Below the pieces are notes generated by a model. That model had not been told where the DNA came from, made no database searches, and saw nothing but the letters and a program-made list of their open reading frames with translations. Made by a program: the position numbers and the translations under genes. A stretch of DNA of 9,209 bases from Paludibacter sp. (GTDB lineage Bacteria > Bacteroidota > Bacteroidia > Bacteroidales > Paludibacteraceae), in contig JAQTOL010000104.1 of the NCBI GenBank assembly GCA_028748945.1, positions 1 to 9,209 on the forward strand. The letters run 5' to 3'. Below are positions 1 through 6,039 of the stretch, in pieces (the stretch's first letter is position 1; the number at the start of each line of letters is the position of its first letter).

Positions 1-1386
1 ATCGTGTGTCCAGATAAATTTCACGGGTTGTTCCATCAAGGCAGCCATACGTACAGCCGGTTTCATATAATCCGAGAAAACAAAGAAAGTAGCACAGGCC
101 GGAATTACTCCACCGTGCAAACTCATGCCGATACTTACGCAAGCCATGGTCAGTTCCGAAACGCCGGCCTGTAGGAAAGCACCTGTAAAGTCGTCCTTGG
201 CAAACGCATGAGTGTTTTTCAGGAATCCGTCCGTTTTGTCGGAGTTAGACAAGTCGGCACTGGCAACTACCATGTTTTCCACTTGTTTGGCTAATTCACC
301 CAACACGGTTGCCGAAGCAGCACGCGTGGCTTGTCCCGGTTTCTGAACAACTGCATCCCAGTTCATTTTGGTCTTGCCCGAGAAGAAGAAAGCCATTTTT
401 TCGGCTAACTCAGGGTTTTCTTTTGCCCATGCAGCTTTTGCAGCTTGTTTGGTTGCTACTATTGCAGCTAACTCTTCGGCACGTTTGGCATATAAAGCTT
501 TGGTTTCTTCAAAAATCACAAATGGATTTTCAGGATTTCCACCCAAATTCTTAATACTTTCTTCGAAAGAAGCACCGCATTCACCCAACGGCATACCGTG
601 AGTGGCACATTGACGTTCGAAGCTGGATCCATCGGCTTTCAATGCCCCTTTTCCCATAATTGTTTTACCAATAATAATGGTTGGTTTGTTCATTTCAGCT
701 TTTGCATCAGTCAAAGCCCGGCGGATTTGTTCCACATCGTTTCCGTTGATTTCAATTACTCTCCATCCCCAGGCCAGGTATTTCTGAGCCGTGTTTTCGC
801 TGGTCACCGAATTCGTGTTGGTAGATAACTGAATGTCATTCGAATCGTAGAACATAATCAGGTTATTCAATCCCAGGTGACCGGCCAAACGACCTGCACC
901 CTGTGAAATTTCTTCCTGAACACCCCCATCGGAAATGAAAGTATAAATAGTCTGGCTCATTACTTCACCGAAGCGGGCTTTCAGAAATTTAGCGGCAATG
1001 GCTGCACCCACAGCGTAAGTATGGCCTTGTCCAAGTGGACCGGAAGTGTTTTCAACACCACGCATAATGTCTACTTCGGGATGTCCCGGAGTTGCACTGT
1101 TCCATTGACGGAATTGCCCCAACTCTTCCATGGTATATTTTCCGGTGCAGGCAAGCACGGAATAAAGCATAGGTGACATGTGTCCCGGATCGAGGAACAT
1201 GCGGTCGCGTCCTTCCCAGGCTGGATTTTTAGGATCGTATTCCAGAAATTCTGAAGAAAGCACATTGATATAATCAGCTCCACCCATGGCACCGCCCGGG
1301 TGACCCGATTTGGCTTTTTCTACTGCTGCTGCTGCCAGAATGCGGATATTATCGGCTGCACGATTTAAAGATTTTGTTGAATTCAT
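1..1386 (-). CDS. tkt: Transketolase, N-terminal 462 residues (C-terminus beyond window)
   Basis: Transketolase is the thiamine-diphosphate enzyme that moves two-carbon ketol units in the non-oxidative pentose phosphate pathway, in the cytosol. Translating the minus strand from ATG at 1386 gives an open frame to the window edge. Visible motifs are SGHPGGAMG (residues 27-35), GHMSPMLYS, the GPLGQG loop, and ISDGGVQEE (about 150-158), which starts the ThDP/metal-binding segment and continues to a conserved Asn. The pyrimidine-binding domain includes GVSEL, whose glutamate falls at residue 411, the position of the catalytic Glu in E. coli transketolase. The last residues visible, KFIWTHD, are typical of the family. 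About 200 C-terminal residues should lie outside. The start is fixed by an in-frame stop five codons upstream. No clear Shine-Dalgarno or TAnnTTTG promoter is seen upstream. It lies 91 bp downstream of the DUF6048-like gene on the same strand. Identity is secure. Confidence 0.97.
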   Translation of the reverse strand, partial: MNSTKSLNRAADNIRILAAAAVEKAKSGHPGGAMGGADYINVLSSEFLEYDPKNPAWEGRDRMFLDPGHMSPMLYSVLACTGKYTMEELGQFRQWNSATPGHPEVDIMRGVENTSGPLGQGHTYAVGAAIAAKFLKARFGEVMSQTIYTFISDGGVQEEISQGAGRLAGHLGLNNLIMFYDSNDIQLSTNTNSVTSENTAQKYLAWGWRVIEINGNDVEQIRRALTDAKAEMNKPTIIIGKTIMGKGALKADGSSFERQCATHGMPLGECGASFEESIKNLGGNPENPFVIFEETKALYAKRAEELAAIVATKQAAKAAWAKENPELAEKMAFFFSGKTKMNWDAVVQKPGQATRAASATVLGELAKQVENMVVASADLSNSDKTDGFLKNTHAFAKDDFTGAFLQAGVSELTMACVSIGMSLHGGVIPACATFFVFSDYMKPAVRMAALMEQPVKFIWTHD

Positions 1387-1456
1387 ACGTTTAATTGGTT
1401 ATAAGTGTATTTTATTTTAATTTTTCAGTTTAATAAAGATCCTATTTCTATTTTCA

Positions 1457-1470
1457 CCTGCTCAGGCAGG
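1457..1470 (-). terminator. Weak hairpin after the DUF6048-like gene, possible terminator
   Basis: Seven bases past the TAA of the DUF6048-like gene there is a 5-bp GC-rich stem, CCTGC/GCAGG, with a four-base loop. On the minus strand it is followed by TGAAAATAG rather than a run of T. It could slow or end transcription before tkt, but without a U-tract it is not a canonical intrinsic terminator. Confidence 0.3.
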
Positions 1471-1477
1471 ATATTGT

Positions 1478-2224
1478 TTAGAAATGGTATCCTATGGTAT
1501 AGTTTATGCTCCAGATATTGCTTGTATTTAATCCATAACCCGGAATATAGGCCGGGAAAACTTCACCTGAAACATCGGTTCCCAACAGATTTTTGTCGCG
1601 GACAGTCCAGCCCATAAATATATTTTTGATGATTTCTACCCGTACACCGGCCACTATTTCGTACCAGACTTTGGTTGACACCTGATTTTTATAATCCACT
1701 GTTTCGGTACCTCCCCAGTAACCATCCGTAATCTGCAAATTCGTCACATCATAGGCAAAATGAGACATTCCGATTCTTACTCCTGCCAGAAATAAGTTTG
1801 AAGTCGGCTTTGAATCCTTTTTCTTCTTCATCATATTCATATCAATACCAAAACGTCCAAATAATCCATTGGTTTTAAATTCGGCATTAGCTGACGAAAA
1901 TTTATCGGCACCGGCTACACCCAATTCAAAGACAGGATAGTACTTCTTCTTCAGGTCAAACTGGATACCGCCTTCCATCGAATAAGAATCTCCGAGTTTA
2001 AGGGCTGTTGTTGCCAGTGACGCCACATCAACCTGTACGGTAAATCCATTGAAAAACCTGACTTCAGGTTCTTTCGGCTCTTCCTTTTTTTTCTGTTCAG
2101 GTTCCTGTTTTTTCTGTTCCTGTCCCTGTTTTTCCGGAGCAGGTACATTCTTTTCCTGTGCATGTACAGGATACATAGCCAGGCAAACCAGGAGGCTAAT
2201 TATATATTTGTAAATGCTCTGCAT
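1478..2224 (-). CDS. DUF6048-like protein, predicted outer-membrane beta-barrel
   Basis: This is a 248-residue protein with a clear signal peptide (about residues 1-22, cleavage expected near VHA/Q). Residues 24-54 form an E/K/Q/P-rich, highly charged linker. The rest alternates hydrophobic and polar residues in beta-barrel fashion and ends in ...INYTIGYHF. A C-terminal Phe preceded by alternating aromatics is the usual BAM recognition signal of outer-membrane proteins. I recognise the pattern as the Bacteroidota family DUF6048, from memory and not from a search; its function is unknown. The start ATG at 2224 lies inside the upstream lipoprotein gene, giving a 29-nt overlap. The next Met (residue 17) would destroy the signal peptide, so the overlap is probably real and suggests translational coupling. 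Location in the outer membrane is inferred. Confidence 0.75.
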   Translation of the reverse strand: MQSIYKYIISLLVCLAMYPVHAQEKNVPAPEKQGQEQKKQEPEQKKKEEPKEPEVRFFNGFTVQVDVASLATTALKLGDSYSMEGGIQFDLKKKYYPVFELGVAGADKFSSANAEFKTNGLFGRFGIDMNMMKKKKDSKPTSNLFLAGVRIGMSHFAYDVTNLQITDGYWGGTETVDYKNQVSTKVWYEIVAGVRVEIIKNIFMGWTVRDKNLLGTDVSGEVFPAYIPGYGLNTSNIWSINYTIGYHF

Positions 2225-2660
2225 TTGTCGTATTTACAGTGTGATTGGAAATTTTGACCGAATCGATAAAATGATTGGTGGTGAGTACAGTATCAATCGA
2301 ATGAACCTTTATACAACCACATTCAAGCGATAAGTATTCATCCTTATTGGTTTGCTCGATGGTAATGGTATCCTTAATTGTATCAAAAGTAATCACAAAC
2401 CTCGATTCAGGAACAATCTTATTCAGAGGAACCAAAATCTTGCTTAATTTTTTGGTATTGTTGTACAGTATTGAATCTACTCCCAGACCCTGTACGGTTA
2501 TACTATCAATCTTCATGACAGTCGTTGTGTCCTTATTAACCACATGATAAAAGCTGATGCCCATATTTACCGTTTTGCTTTTCCGGCACCCTTCGTCAAC
2601 GGTGCATGAAATACCCAACAGCAGGAACAATATAAGAACAATATTGATTTTATTTTTCAT
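2196..2660 (-). CDS. DUF6452-like lipoprotein
   Basis: This 154-residue protein starts with a short basic segment and a hydrophobic stretch ending LGISC, with Cys19 the likely lipidated residue. The lipobox is loose (Gly at -3), which is tolerated in Bacteroidota. A second Cys follows at 25, and the body contains an ECGC motif. The tail resembles the IDSV...NTxNxxHLxIY pattern I associate with DUF6452, a Bacteroidota family of unknown function that I recall beside DUF6048. The mature part is rich in beta strands and Thr/Ile and has no catalytic motif I can name. It lies 41 bp after the DUF7935-like gene and overlaps the DUF6048-like gene by 29 nt, so a joint role in the cell envelope is plausible. 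Family assignment is from memory. Confidence 0.7.
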   Translation of the reverse strand: MKNKINIVLILFLLLGISCTVDEGCRKSKTVNMGISFYHVVNKDTTTVMKIDSITVQGLGVDSILYNNTKKLSKILVPLNKIVPESRFVITFDTIKDTITIEQTNKDEYLSLECGCIKVHSIDTVLTTNHFIDSVKISNHTVNTTNAEHLQIYN

Positions 2661-2701
2661 TTCTATTCAAGACCTATGTCTTATCCATTTGTAACTTACA
2701 T

Positions 2702-3211
2702 TTAAAAATACTGTCTGACTTCCGCTTTTAATTTAGCGATAGCCATTTCAGTAGGTGTCTCTTCACTGTTTCCATACAACTGTATAATCAGTTCGGCTAA
2801 TTCCGATGCCGATTCATTGGGATTGCATTTGGAGGCAGAGGAATTAACCAATCGCAACAAACTTTCCTGCGCACTGCGTACATAAGTCCAGGCCTCGTCG
2901 CTAATATAAATTTGTTGTGACAGATTGTGCGAAAATTCCTGACGGATACTTGCTAATAATTGGGTGTGAAGTTCCATGTTTGTCATTCCCGGTTTGGCTA
3001 CACTCACTATCAGTGTGGCGGGAGTCGTTCGTTCCAATACCAGCATCAACCGTTCGTACGCCCGCAGACGGATAGGTGTAATGGCAGTAGCATTACTTTT
3101 GCGAATCTCGTAATTGCGTCGTTTTTCATCGTTTTTCAACAGCTTGTCCAGCAGGAAATAGGCTGTTATCAGTACTAGTACCGCGGGTAAAATAGGGGTG
3201 AGAATTTCCAT
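2702..3211 (-). CDS. Single-pass membrane protein of unknown function (possibly DUF7935)
   Basis: The product has 169 residues from ATG at 3211. That start is chosen over an in-frame TTG at 3229 because an AGGA lies seven bases before the ATG. It begins MEILTPILPAV with one transmembrane helix (about residues 4-22), followed by a basic stretch (KRRNYEIRK) expected to stay in the cytosol. The body is mostly helical and contains RLRAYERLMLVLERTTP, a pattern I have seen in a conserved Bacteroidota family, probably DUF7935. A Ser/Ala-rich stretch and an acidic helix follow, ending ...AKLKAEVRQYF. No catalytic motif is visible and I cannot assign a function. It is the first gene of a likely unit with the lipoprotein and the barrel protein and lies 112 bp after the DUF190 gene. 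Confidence 0.75.
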   Translation of the reverse strand: MEILTPILPAVLVLITAYFLLDKLLKNDEKRRNYEIRKSNATAITPIRLRAYERLMLVLERTTPATLIVSVAKPGMTNMELHTQLLASIRQEFSHNLSQQIYISDEAWTYVRSAQESLLRLVNSSASKCNPNESASELAELIIQLYGNSEETPTEMAIAKLKAEVRQYF

Positions 3212-3323
3212 GTCAATATCCTGTTTCAATATAGGTGAAATGATTCATCTTCGTTTTTTTGTTTTCAAACTCCGGTTGCCAATTTCACAAAAGTCCCGGT
3301 CAATTTTTATCGGTTCCTGTCGG

Positions 3324-3674
3324 TTATTTCCTTCCTGCCTTCTGAAGTCTGATTTCAACAGGATGGATAGTTACCAGACAACCTTTCGATTGAACCGCTA
3401 AATCTTTCTCAATGTGTGTATAAAATTTTTCAATCGCGGCTGTTCTGTCGATGATCTCGATCACAACCGGTAGTTTCTCGGTTAATTCCCAAAACCGGGA
3501 AGAACTGATCTGGTTACTACTCGGGCCAAATCCCATGATTCCCCGATAGACGGTTACGCCTGCCATGCCTTGTTGTTTTGCCATTACTACAATTTTCTCG
3601 TAAAGCAATTCGAATCCGATTTTGTCGGTGCTACTCGCATAAATTTTCAGAACACTATTATTTGCAGTTGCCAT
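3324..3674 (-). CDS. DUF190 (PF02641) PII-like protein
   Basis: A 116-residue cytosolic protein matching the DUF190 family. Characteristic pieces are LKIYASSTDKIG near the N-terminus, LLYEKIVVMAKQQGMAGVTV followed by YRGIMGFGPSS, the LPVVIEIIDR strand, and the closing LVTIHPVEIRL. DUF190 proteins have a ferredoxin-like PII fold, which in PII proteins forms trimers that bind small ligands at the subunit interface; the ligand for most DUF190 proteins is not known. It lies 148 bp downstream of crcB on the same strand, an association I know from many genomes, which points to a role linked to fluoride export or its sensing; that link is inference. Start ATG at 3674; only a weak purine-rich AGAG precedes it. 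The length is typical for the family. Confidence 0.9.
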   Translation of the reverse strand: MATANNSVLKIYASSTDKIGFELLYEKIVVMAKQQGMAGVTVYRGIMGFGPSSNQISSSRFWELTEKLPVVIEIIDRTAAIEKFYTHIEKDLAVQSKGCLVTIHPVEIRLQKAGRK

Positions 3675-3752
3675 AGCTCTATATTGTTACAAGTGATTAG
3701 TTCCGGGACAGTAAGCGTATAAACGAAATAAAACTAAACTTTTTGAATTTAC

Positions 3753-3773
3753 CGGATCAATCCGATCAATCCG
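3753..3773. repeat. Short tandem repeat in the crcB-DUF190 gap
   Basis: ATCAATCCG occurs twice in tandem (3756-3764 and 3765-3773). With the preceding CGG it also forms the near-palindrome CGGATCAATCCG (3753-3764). It lies in the 148-bp gap between crcB and DUF190, about 80 bp before the DUF190 start. It could be an operator or a remnant repeat; nothing decides this. Confidence 0.4.
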
Positions 3774-3822
3774 TCATTCAACCTGCTATAAACCGAACAG
3801 GTAAACTTCATTTCGTGATCCA

Positions 3823-4197
3823 TTAAAGCAAATTTGCACTGAAAAATCCTAAATAGACAGCCAGAAAGCCTAACAGAAGACTCGAAGCTGTATAAATGAA
3901 TGCAGTCAGGAATTGTCCGTTTTGCATAAGCATCAAATTCTCAGCGGAAAATGATGAAAATGTTGTAAATCCGCCACAAACTCCAACCATTAAAAACAAT
4001 CGTAGATCCGGCGAAAGCAGATCGCTTTTTTGCGAAATCCCTACCAGAATTCCAATCAGAAAACTACCCAGCACATTTACTGTCAGTGTTCCCATGGGAA
4101 TGGACAGAAAATGCCAGTATATATTCAGTTTAGAAACCCCAAACCGCGCAATTGTTCCGATAAATCCACCCAGCCCGATAAATAACAGCTGCTTCAT
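3823..4197 (-). CDS. crcB: Fluoride channel CrcB (Fluc family)
   Basis: A 124-residue integral membrane protein with four hydrophobic helices. Fluc proteins form dual-topology dimers that let fluoride leave the cell, protecting enolase and other targets. The family signature is complete: GGFIGTIARFG (residues 10-20), TLTVNVLGSFLIG with Asn41, and GVCGGFTTFSSFSAE (72-86) with the pore phenylalanines at 80 and 83 and the helix-break Gly-Phe-Thr-Thr segment that forms the central sodium site. Length is normal, and a single full-length copy is expected to make a homodimer. It starts only 5 bp after the glycosyltransferase stop, so it is almost certainly co-transcribed with it and probably translationally coupled. 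I looked for a fluoride riboswitch before it and found no room for one. Confidence 0.95.
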   Translation of the reverse strand: MKQLLFIGLGGFIGTIARFGVSKLNIYWHFLSIPMGTLTVNVLGSFLIGILVGISQKSDLLSPDLRLFLMVGVCGGFTTFSSFSAENLMLMQNGQFLTAFIYTASSLLLGFLAVYLGFFSANLL

Positions 4198-4202
4198 TTC
4201 AA

Positions 4203-5153
4203 TTAAATTTCTTTTTCAATTTGATAATTATTCCTTTCCGTTGAATTGCGGGCTACTATTTCACCCAGAAAACCGGTAAGGAATAACTGTGTTCCCAACA
4301 TCATTGCCAACATGGACAAATAAAAATAGGGACTATCGGTAACCAAAGGTGCTTTAACGTGCTCAATAATGGCAATCAGTTTGTTTGCACCAACCGCCAG
4401 CACGGCCAAAAATCCAAGTAAAAACATAAGGCTGCCATATAATCCGAAAAAGTGCATGGGTTTTTTACCGAACTTTGACAAAAACCACAAGGTCATCAGG
4501 TCAAGGTACCCATTTACAAAACGGCTTAAACCGAATTTTGTTTCGCCGAATTCGCGTTTGCGATGCTCTACCACTTTTTCGCCAATGCGGGTAAATCCGG
4601 CATTTTTTGCCAGAAAAGGAATGTAGCGGTGCATTTCACCGTATACTTCAATGTTTTTTATCACATCGTTGCGGTAGGCTTTCAGACCGCAATTCATATC
4701 ATGAAGTTTCAGTCCCGTCACCTTTCTTGCCGTGGCATTGTATAACTTCGAAGGAATATTCTTAGTCAGTTTTGAATCGTAACGTTTTTTCTTCCAACCG
4801 GATACCAGATCGAAATCTTCGTTTTTTATCATGGCAAACAGGGCCGGAATTTCGTCGGGGCTGTCCTGCAAATCGGCATCCATGGTAATCACCACATCGC
4901 CTTGTGCGGCATGGAAACCACAATACAAAGCGGGAGATTTACCGTAGTTGTGACGGAATTTGATACCCCGCACACTGGGCGATTTACTTTGTAACGATTC
5001 GATCACTTCCCATGATTTATCGCTGCTGCCGTCGTTTACAAAAATAACTTCAAAACTGAATTTATTCTCTTTCATCACGCGTTCAATCCATTCAAAGAGT
5101 TTCGGCAGTGATTCTTCTTCGTTGTACAACGGTACGATTACTGAAATATCCAT
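4203..5153 (-). CDS. Family 2 glycosyltransferase, DPM1/GtrB-like, membrane-anchored
   Basis: A 316-residue enzyme starting MDISVIVPLYNEEESLP, the GT-A nucleotide-sugar fold. The sugar-nucleotide loop VNDGSSDKS (about 39-47), the GKSPALYCGF segment (71-80) and the metal-binding MDADLQD (91-97) are in the order found in dolichyl/undecaprenyl-phosphate sugar transferases. After the catalytic domain come two transmembrane helices (about 235-259 and 276-297), typical of the GtrB/ArnC-like branch that moves a sugar from UDP- or GDP-sugar to undecaprenyl phosphate at the inner membrane. The donor sugar cannot be read from the sequence. The polar tail RNSTERNNYQIEKEI is partly encoded by AATT-rich DNA at the crcB junction. 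It follows the DUF4199 gene by 18 bp; I recall this DUF4199-GT2 pairing as recurrent in Bacteroidota. Function class is secure, substrate unknown. Confidence 0.93.
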   Translation of the reverse strand: MDISVIVPLYNEEESLPKLFEWIERVMKENKFSFEVIFVNDGSSDKSWEVIESLQSKSPSVRGIKFRHNYGKSPALYCGFHAAQGDVVITMDADLQDSPDEIPALFAMIKNEDFDLVSGWKKKRYDSKLTKNIPSKLYNATARKVTGLKLHDMNCGLKAYRNDVIKNIEVYGEMHRYIPFLAKNAGFTRIGEKVVEHRKREFGETKFGLSRFVNGYLDLMTLWFLSKFGKKPMHFFGLYGSLMFLLGFLAVLAVGANKLIAIIEHVKAPLVTDSPYFYLSMLAMMLGTQLFLTGFLGEIVARNSTERNNYQIEKEI

Positions 5154-5158
5154 GTTTT

Positions 5159-5184
5159 AATTTCCAATTAATTAATTTTCAATT
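5159..5184 (-). repeat. AATT-spaced repeat at the DUF4199/GT2 junction
   Basis: Reading the minus strand, AATT begins at 5184, 5177, 5173, 5169 and 5162, that is with steps of 7, 4, 4 and 7 bases (units such as AATTGAA and AATTGGA). The repeat encodes the last residues and the TAA of the DUF4199 gene and ends just before the glycosyltransferase ATG at 5153. The same spacing pattern occurs before pheT. Confidence 0.55.
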
Positions 5185-5696
5185 TCTCCTTTTTCGTCGA
5201 AAATACTCTTCTCTTTCTTTATAAAACCCGCCATTATCAATCCAACCAGACCTCCAAAGATTATATTCATCCAAATATATATAAATGAATAATTTACCGG
5301 TTTCAGCATACTTTCCATTTGGTCCGCCGAAACGGAAGTCATTGGTAGTTTGAGTTTTTCCATCAACTTCATGCTTTCCTGAAACATGGTTTCAAGATAA
5401 GACGGATTTATAAATTGAAAATAGATATACTTAACCACAGTTGAAATAAGGGCAGCATAAAAGAAAGTAGACAAAATGTATAAAAATGCCCTGCCGTAAG
5501 TGATGGATCCTTCACATTCTGTGTCCCTGAACCGAACTGCCATGCGGTACATCGTTATCACGATAAATATCGCTATAACATAGGTAATCAATATGAGTGC
5601 TGTAATTCTGGAAACAGAAAGCAGGAAATTTACGGAGAAAATCACCCCCATGATTAGGCCGCTGTTCATAGCCGATTTGACGAAACTTCGTTGCAT
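5172..5696 (-). CDS. DUF4199 integral membrane protein
   Basis: A 174-residue membrane protein with about four transmembrane helices (roughly 11-28, 31-51, 70-92, 138-160), a long polar segment between the third and fourth, and a charged tail (KKEKSIFDEKGEIEN). The N-terminus MQRSFVKSAMNSGLIMGVIF and the helix arrangement match DUF4199 (PF13858), common in Bacteroidota and of unknown function. The frame also has an ATG at 5759, but the extra 21 residues do not look like the family, and a TAnnTTTG promoter element (5728-5721) lies inside that extension; ATG at 5696 is therefore preferred. It is the first gene of the DUF4199-GT2-crcB unit. A role in membrane assembly or in helping the glycosyltransferase is only suggested by the gene order. 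Confidence 0.85.
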   Translation of the reverse strand: MQRSFVKSAMNSGLIMGVIFSVNFLLSVSRITALILITYVIAIFIVITMYRMAVRFRDTECEGSITYGRAFLYILSTFFYAALISTVVKYIYFQFINPSYLETMFQESMKLMEKLKLPMTSVSADQMESMLKPVNYSFIYIWMNIIFGGLVGLIMAGFIKKEKSIFDEKGEIEN

Positions 5697-5720
5697 AAAA
5701 AATATTTTTGTAAGATTGTA

Positions 5721-5728
5721 CAAAAGTA
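5721..5728 (-). promoter_or_regulatory. -7 promoter element for the DUF4199-GT2-crcB operon
   Basis: On the minus strand TACTTTTG matches the Bacteroidota sigma-ABfr -7 consensus TAnnTTTG exactly. A TTTTC that could serve as a weak -33 element lies 18 bases upstream. Transcription would start a few bases downstream, leaving a leader of about 20 nt before ATG 5696, which supports that start over the one at 5759. Confidence 0.55.
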
Positions 5729-5909
5729 CAAAAAAACTACTAATACGAAAAGGATTCATTCAACTAAACGCTCTGCTAATTTTTCACATGTACCGTTCTG
5801 ATTTAAATCAATCGCTCAGCGCTATAAAAAATCCTTTGTATTTAAGGTTTTTAATAAAGAATATGCATCATTTTTGAGTAGCTGAAATCTGAAACTCTAA
5901 AAAAAATCG

Positions 5910-5917
5910 TATCTTTG
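5910..5917 (+). promoter_or_regulatory. -7 promoter element for pheT
   Basis: TATCTTTG matches the Bacteroidota -7 consensus TAnnTTTG exactly and is followed by TGCC, a context common for housekeeping promoters in the phylum. No good -33 TTTG is seen at the usual distance. The predicted start, near 5921-5924, gives a leader of about 115 nt for pheT. Confidence 0.65.
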
Positions 5918-5920
5918 TGC

Positions 5921-5960
5921 CTTCAAAAAAACAGGCTCAGCACTTATCTTCCTGTTGAAG
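5921..5960 (+). promoter_or_regulatory. Potential 5'-terminal hairpin in the pheT leader
   Basis: CTTCA (5921-5925) can pair with TGAAG (5956-5960), and ACAGG (5931-5935) with CCTGT (5951-5955), giving ten base pairs interrupted only by five A residues on the 5' side, with a 15-nt loop. It starts where the mRNA is predicted to begin. It could stabilise the transcript or regulate it; there is no U-tract, no T-box motif and no Phe-rich leader peptide. Confidence 0.4.
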
Positions 5961-6000
5961 TTCTATCACTTACAAAGGATTAAATATCAGTTACGTATTT

Positions 6001-6039
6001 AATTGTGAATTATGAATTGTAAATTATGAATTAATTATG
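6001..6039 (+). repeat. AATTRTR heptad repeat running into the pheT start codon
   Basis: Units are AATTGTG (6001), AATTATG (6008), AATTGTA (6015), AATTATG (6022), a bare AATT (6029) and AATTATG (6033-6039). The ATG of the last unit is the pheT start codon. Earlier units create upstream ATGs: 6012 opens a five-codon frame ending at 6029, and 6026 opens ATG-AAT-TAA ending at 6034, two bases before the pheT ATG. No Shine-Dalgarno sequence is present. Confidence 0.8.

Larger units (their letters stand above)
5697..6036. other. Divergent intergenic region between DUF4199 and pheT
   Basis: This 340-bp AT-rich stretch separates two divergent genes. It holds a TAnnTTTG element for each direction (5721-5728 minus, 5910-5917 plus), a potential hairpin (5921-5960) and a heptad repeat (6001-6039). 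The middle part, about 5729-5900, has no gene I can support: the open frames there are short, lack family features and overlap the opposing promoter. No tRNA, riboswitch or known small RNA is recognisable. Confidence 0.7.

Noticed and set aside
3212..3229. TTG start at 3229 for the single-pass membrane protein
   Set aside because: ATG at 3211 has an AGGA at good spacing and gives a normal N-terminus directly before the membrane helix; the TTG would only add six residues.
3781..3802. ACCTG...CAGGT hairpin after crcB as a terminator
   Set aside because: Only five base pairs, a 12-base loop and no T-tract; such a pairing is expected by chance at this length.
3675..3822. Possible fluoride riboswitch next to crcB or DUF190
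   Set aside because: I read the minus strand of the gap and found no match to the conserved GGNGAUGGNNUUC...pseudoknot pattern; the 5-bp gap before crcB leaves no room either.
3896..4279. Plus-strand open frame of 127 codons opposite crcB
   Set aside because: It is antisense to a gene with the complete Fluc signature, and its translation lacks any recognisable pattern; a shadow frame.
5593..5877. Plus-strand open frame of 94 codons across the DUF4199 start and divergent promoter
   Set aside because: It overlaps a recognisable DUF4199 gene and its promoter, has no family features and no plausible initiation signal.
5921..6036. T-box or Phe leader-peptide attenuator before pheT
   Set aside because: No T-box sequence, no run of Phe codons and no terminator; the only small frames are MNCKL and MN.
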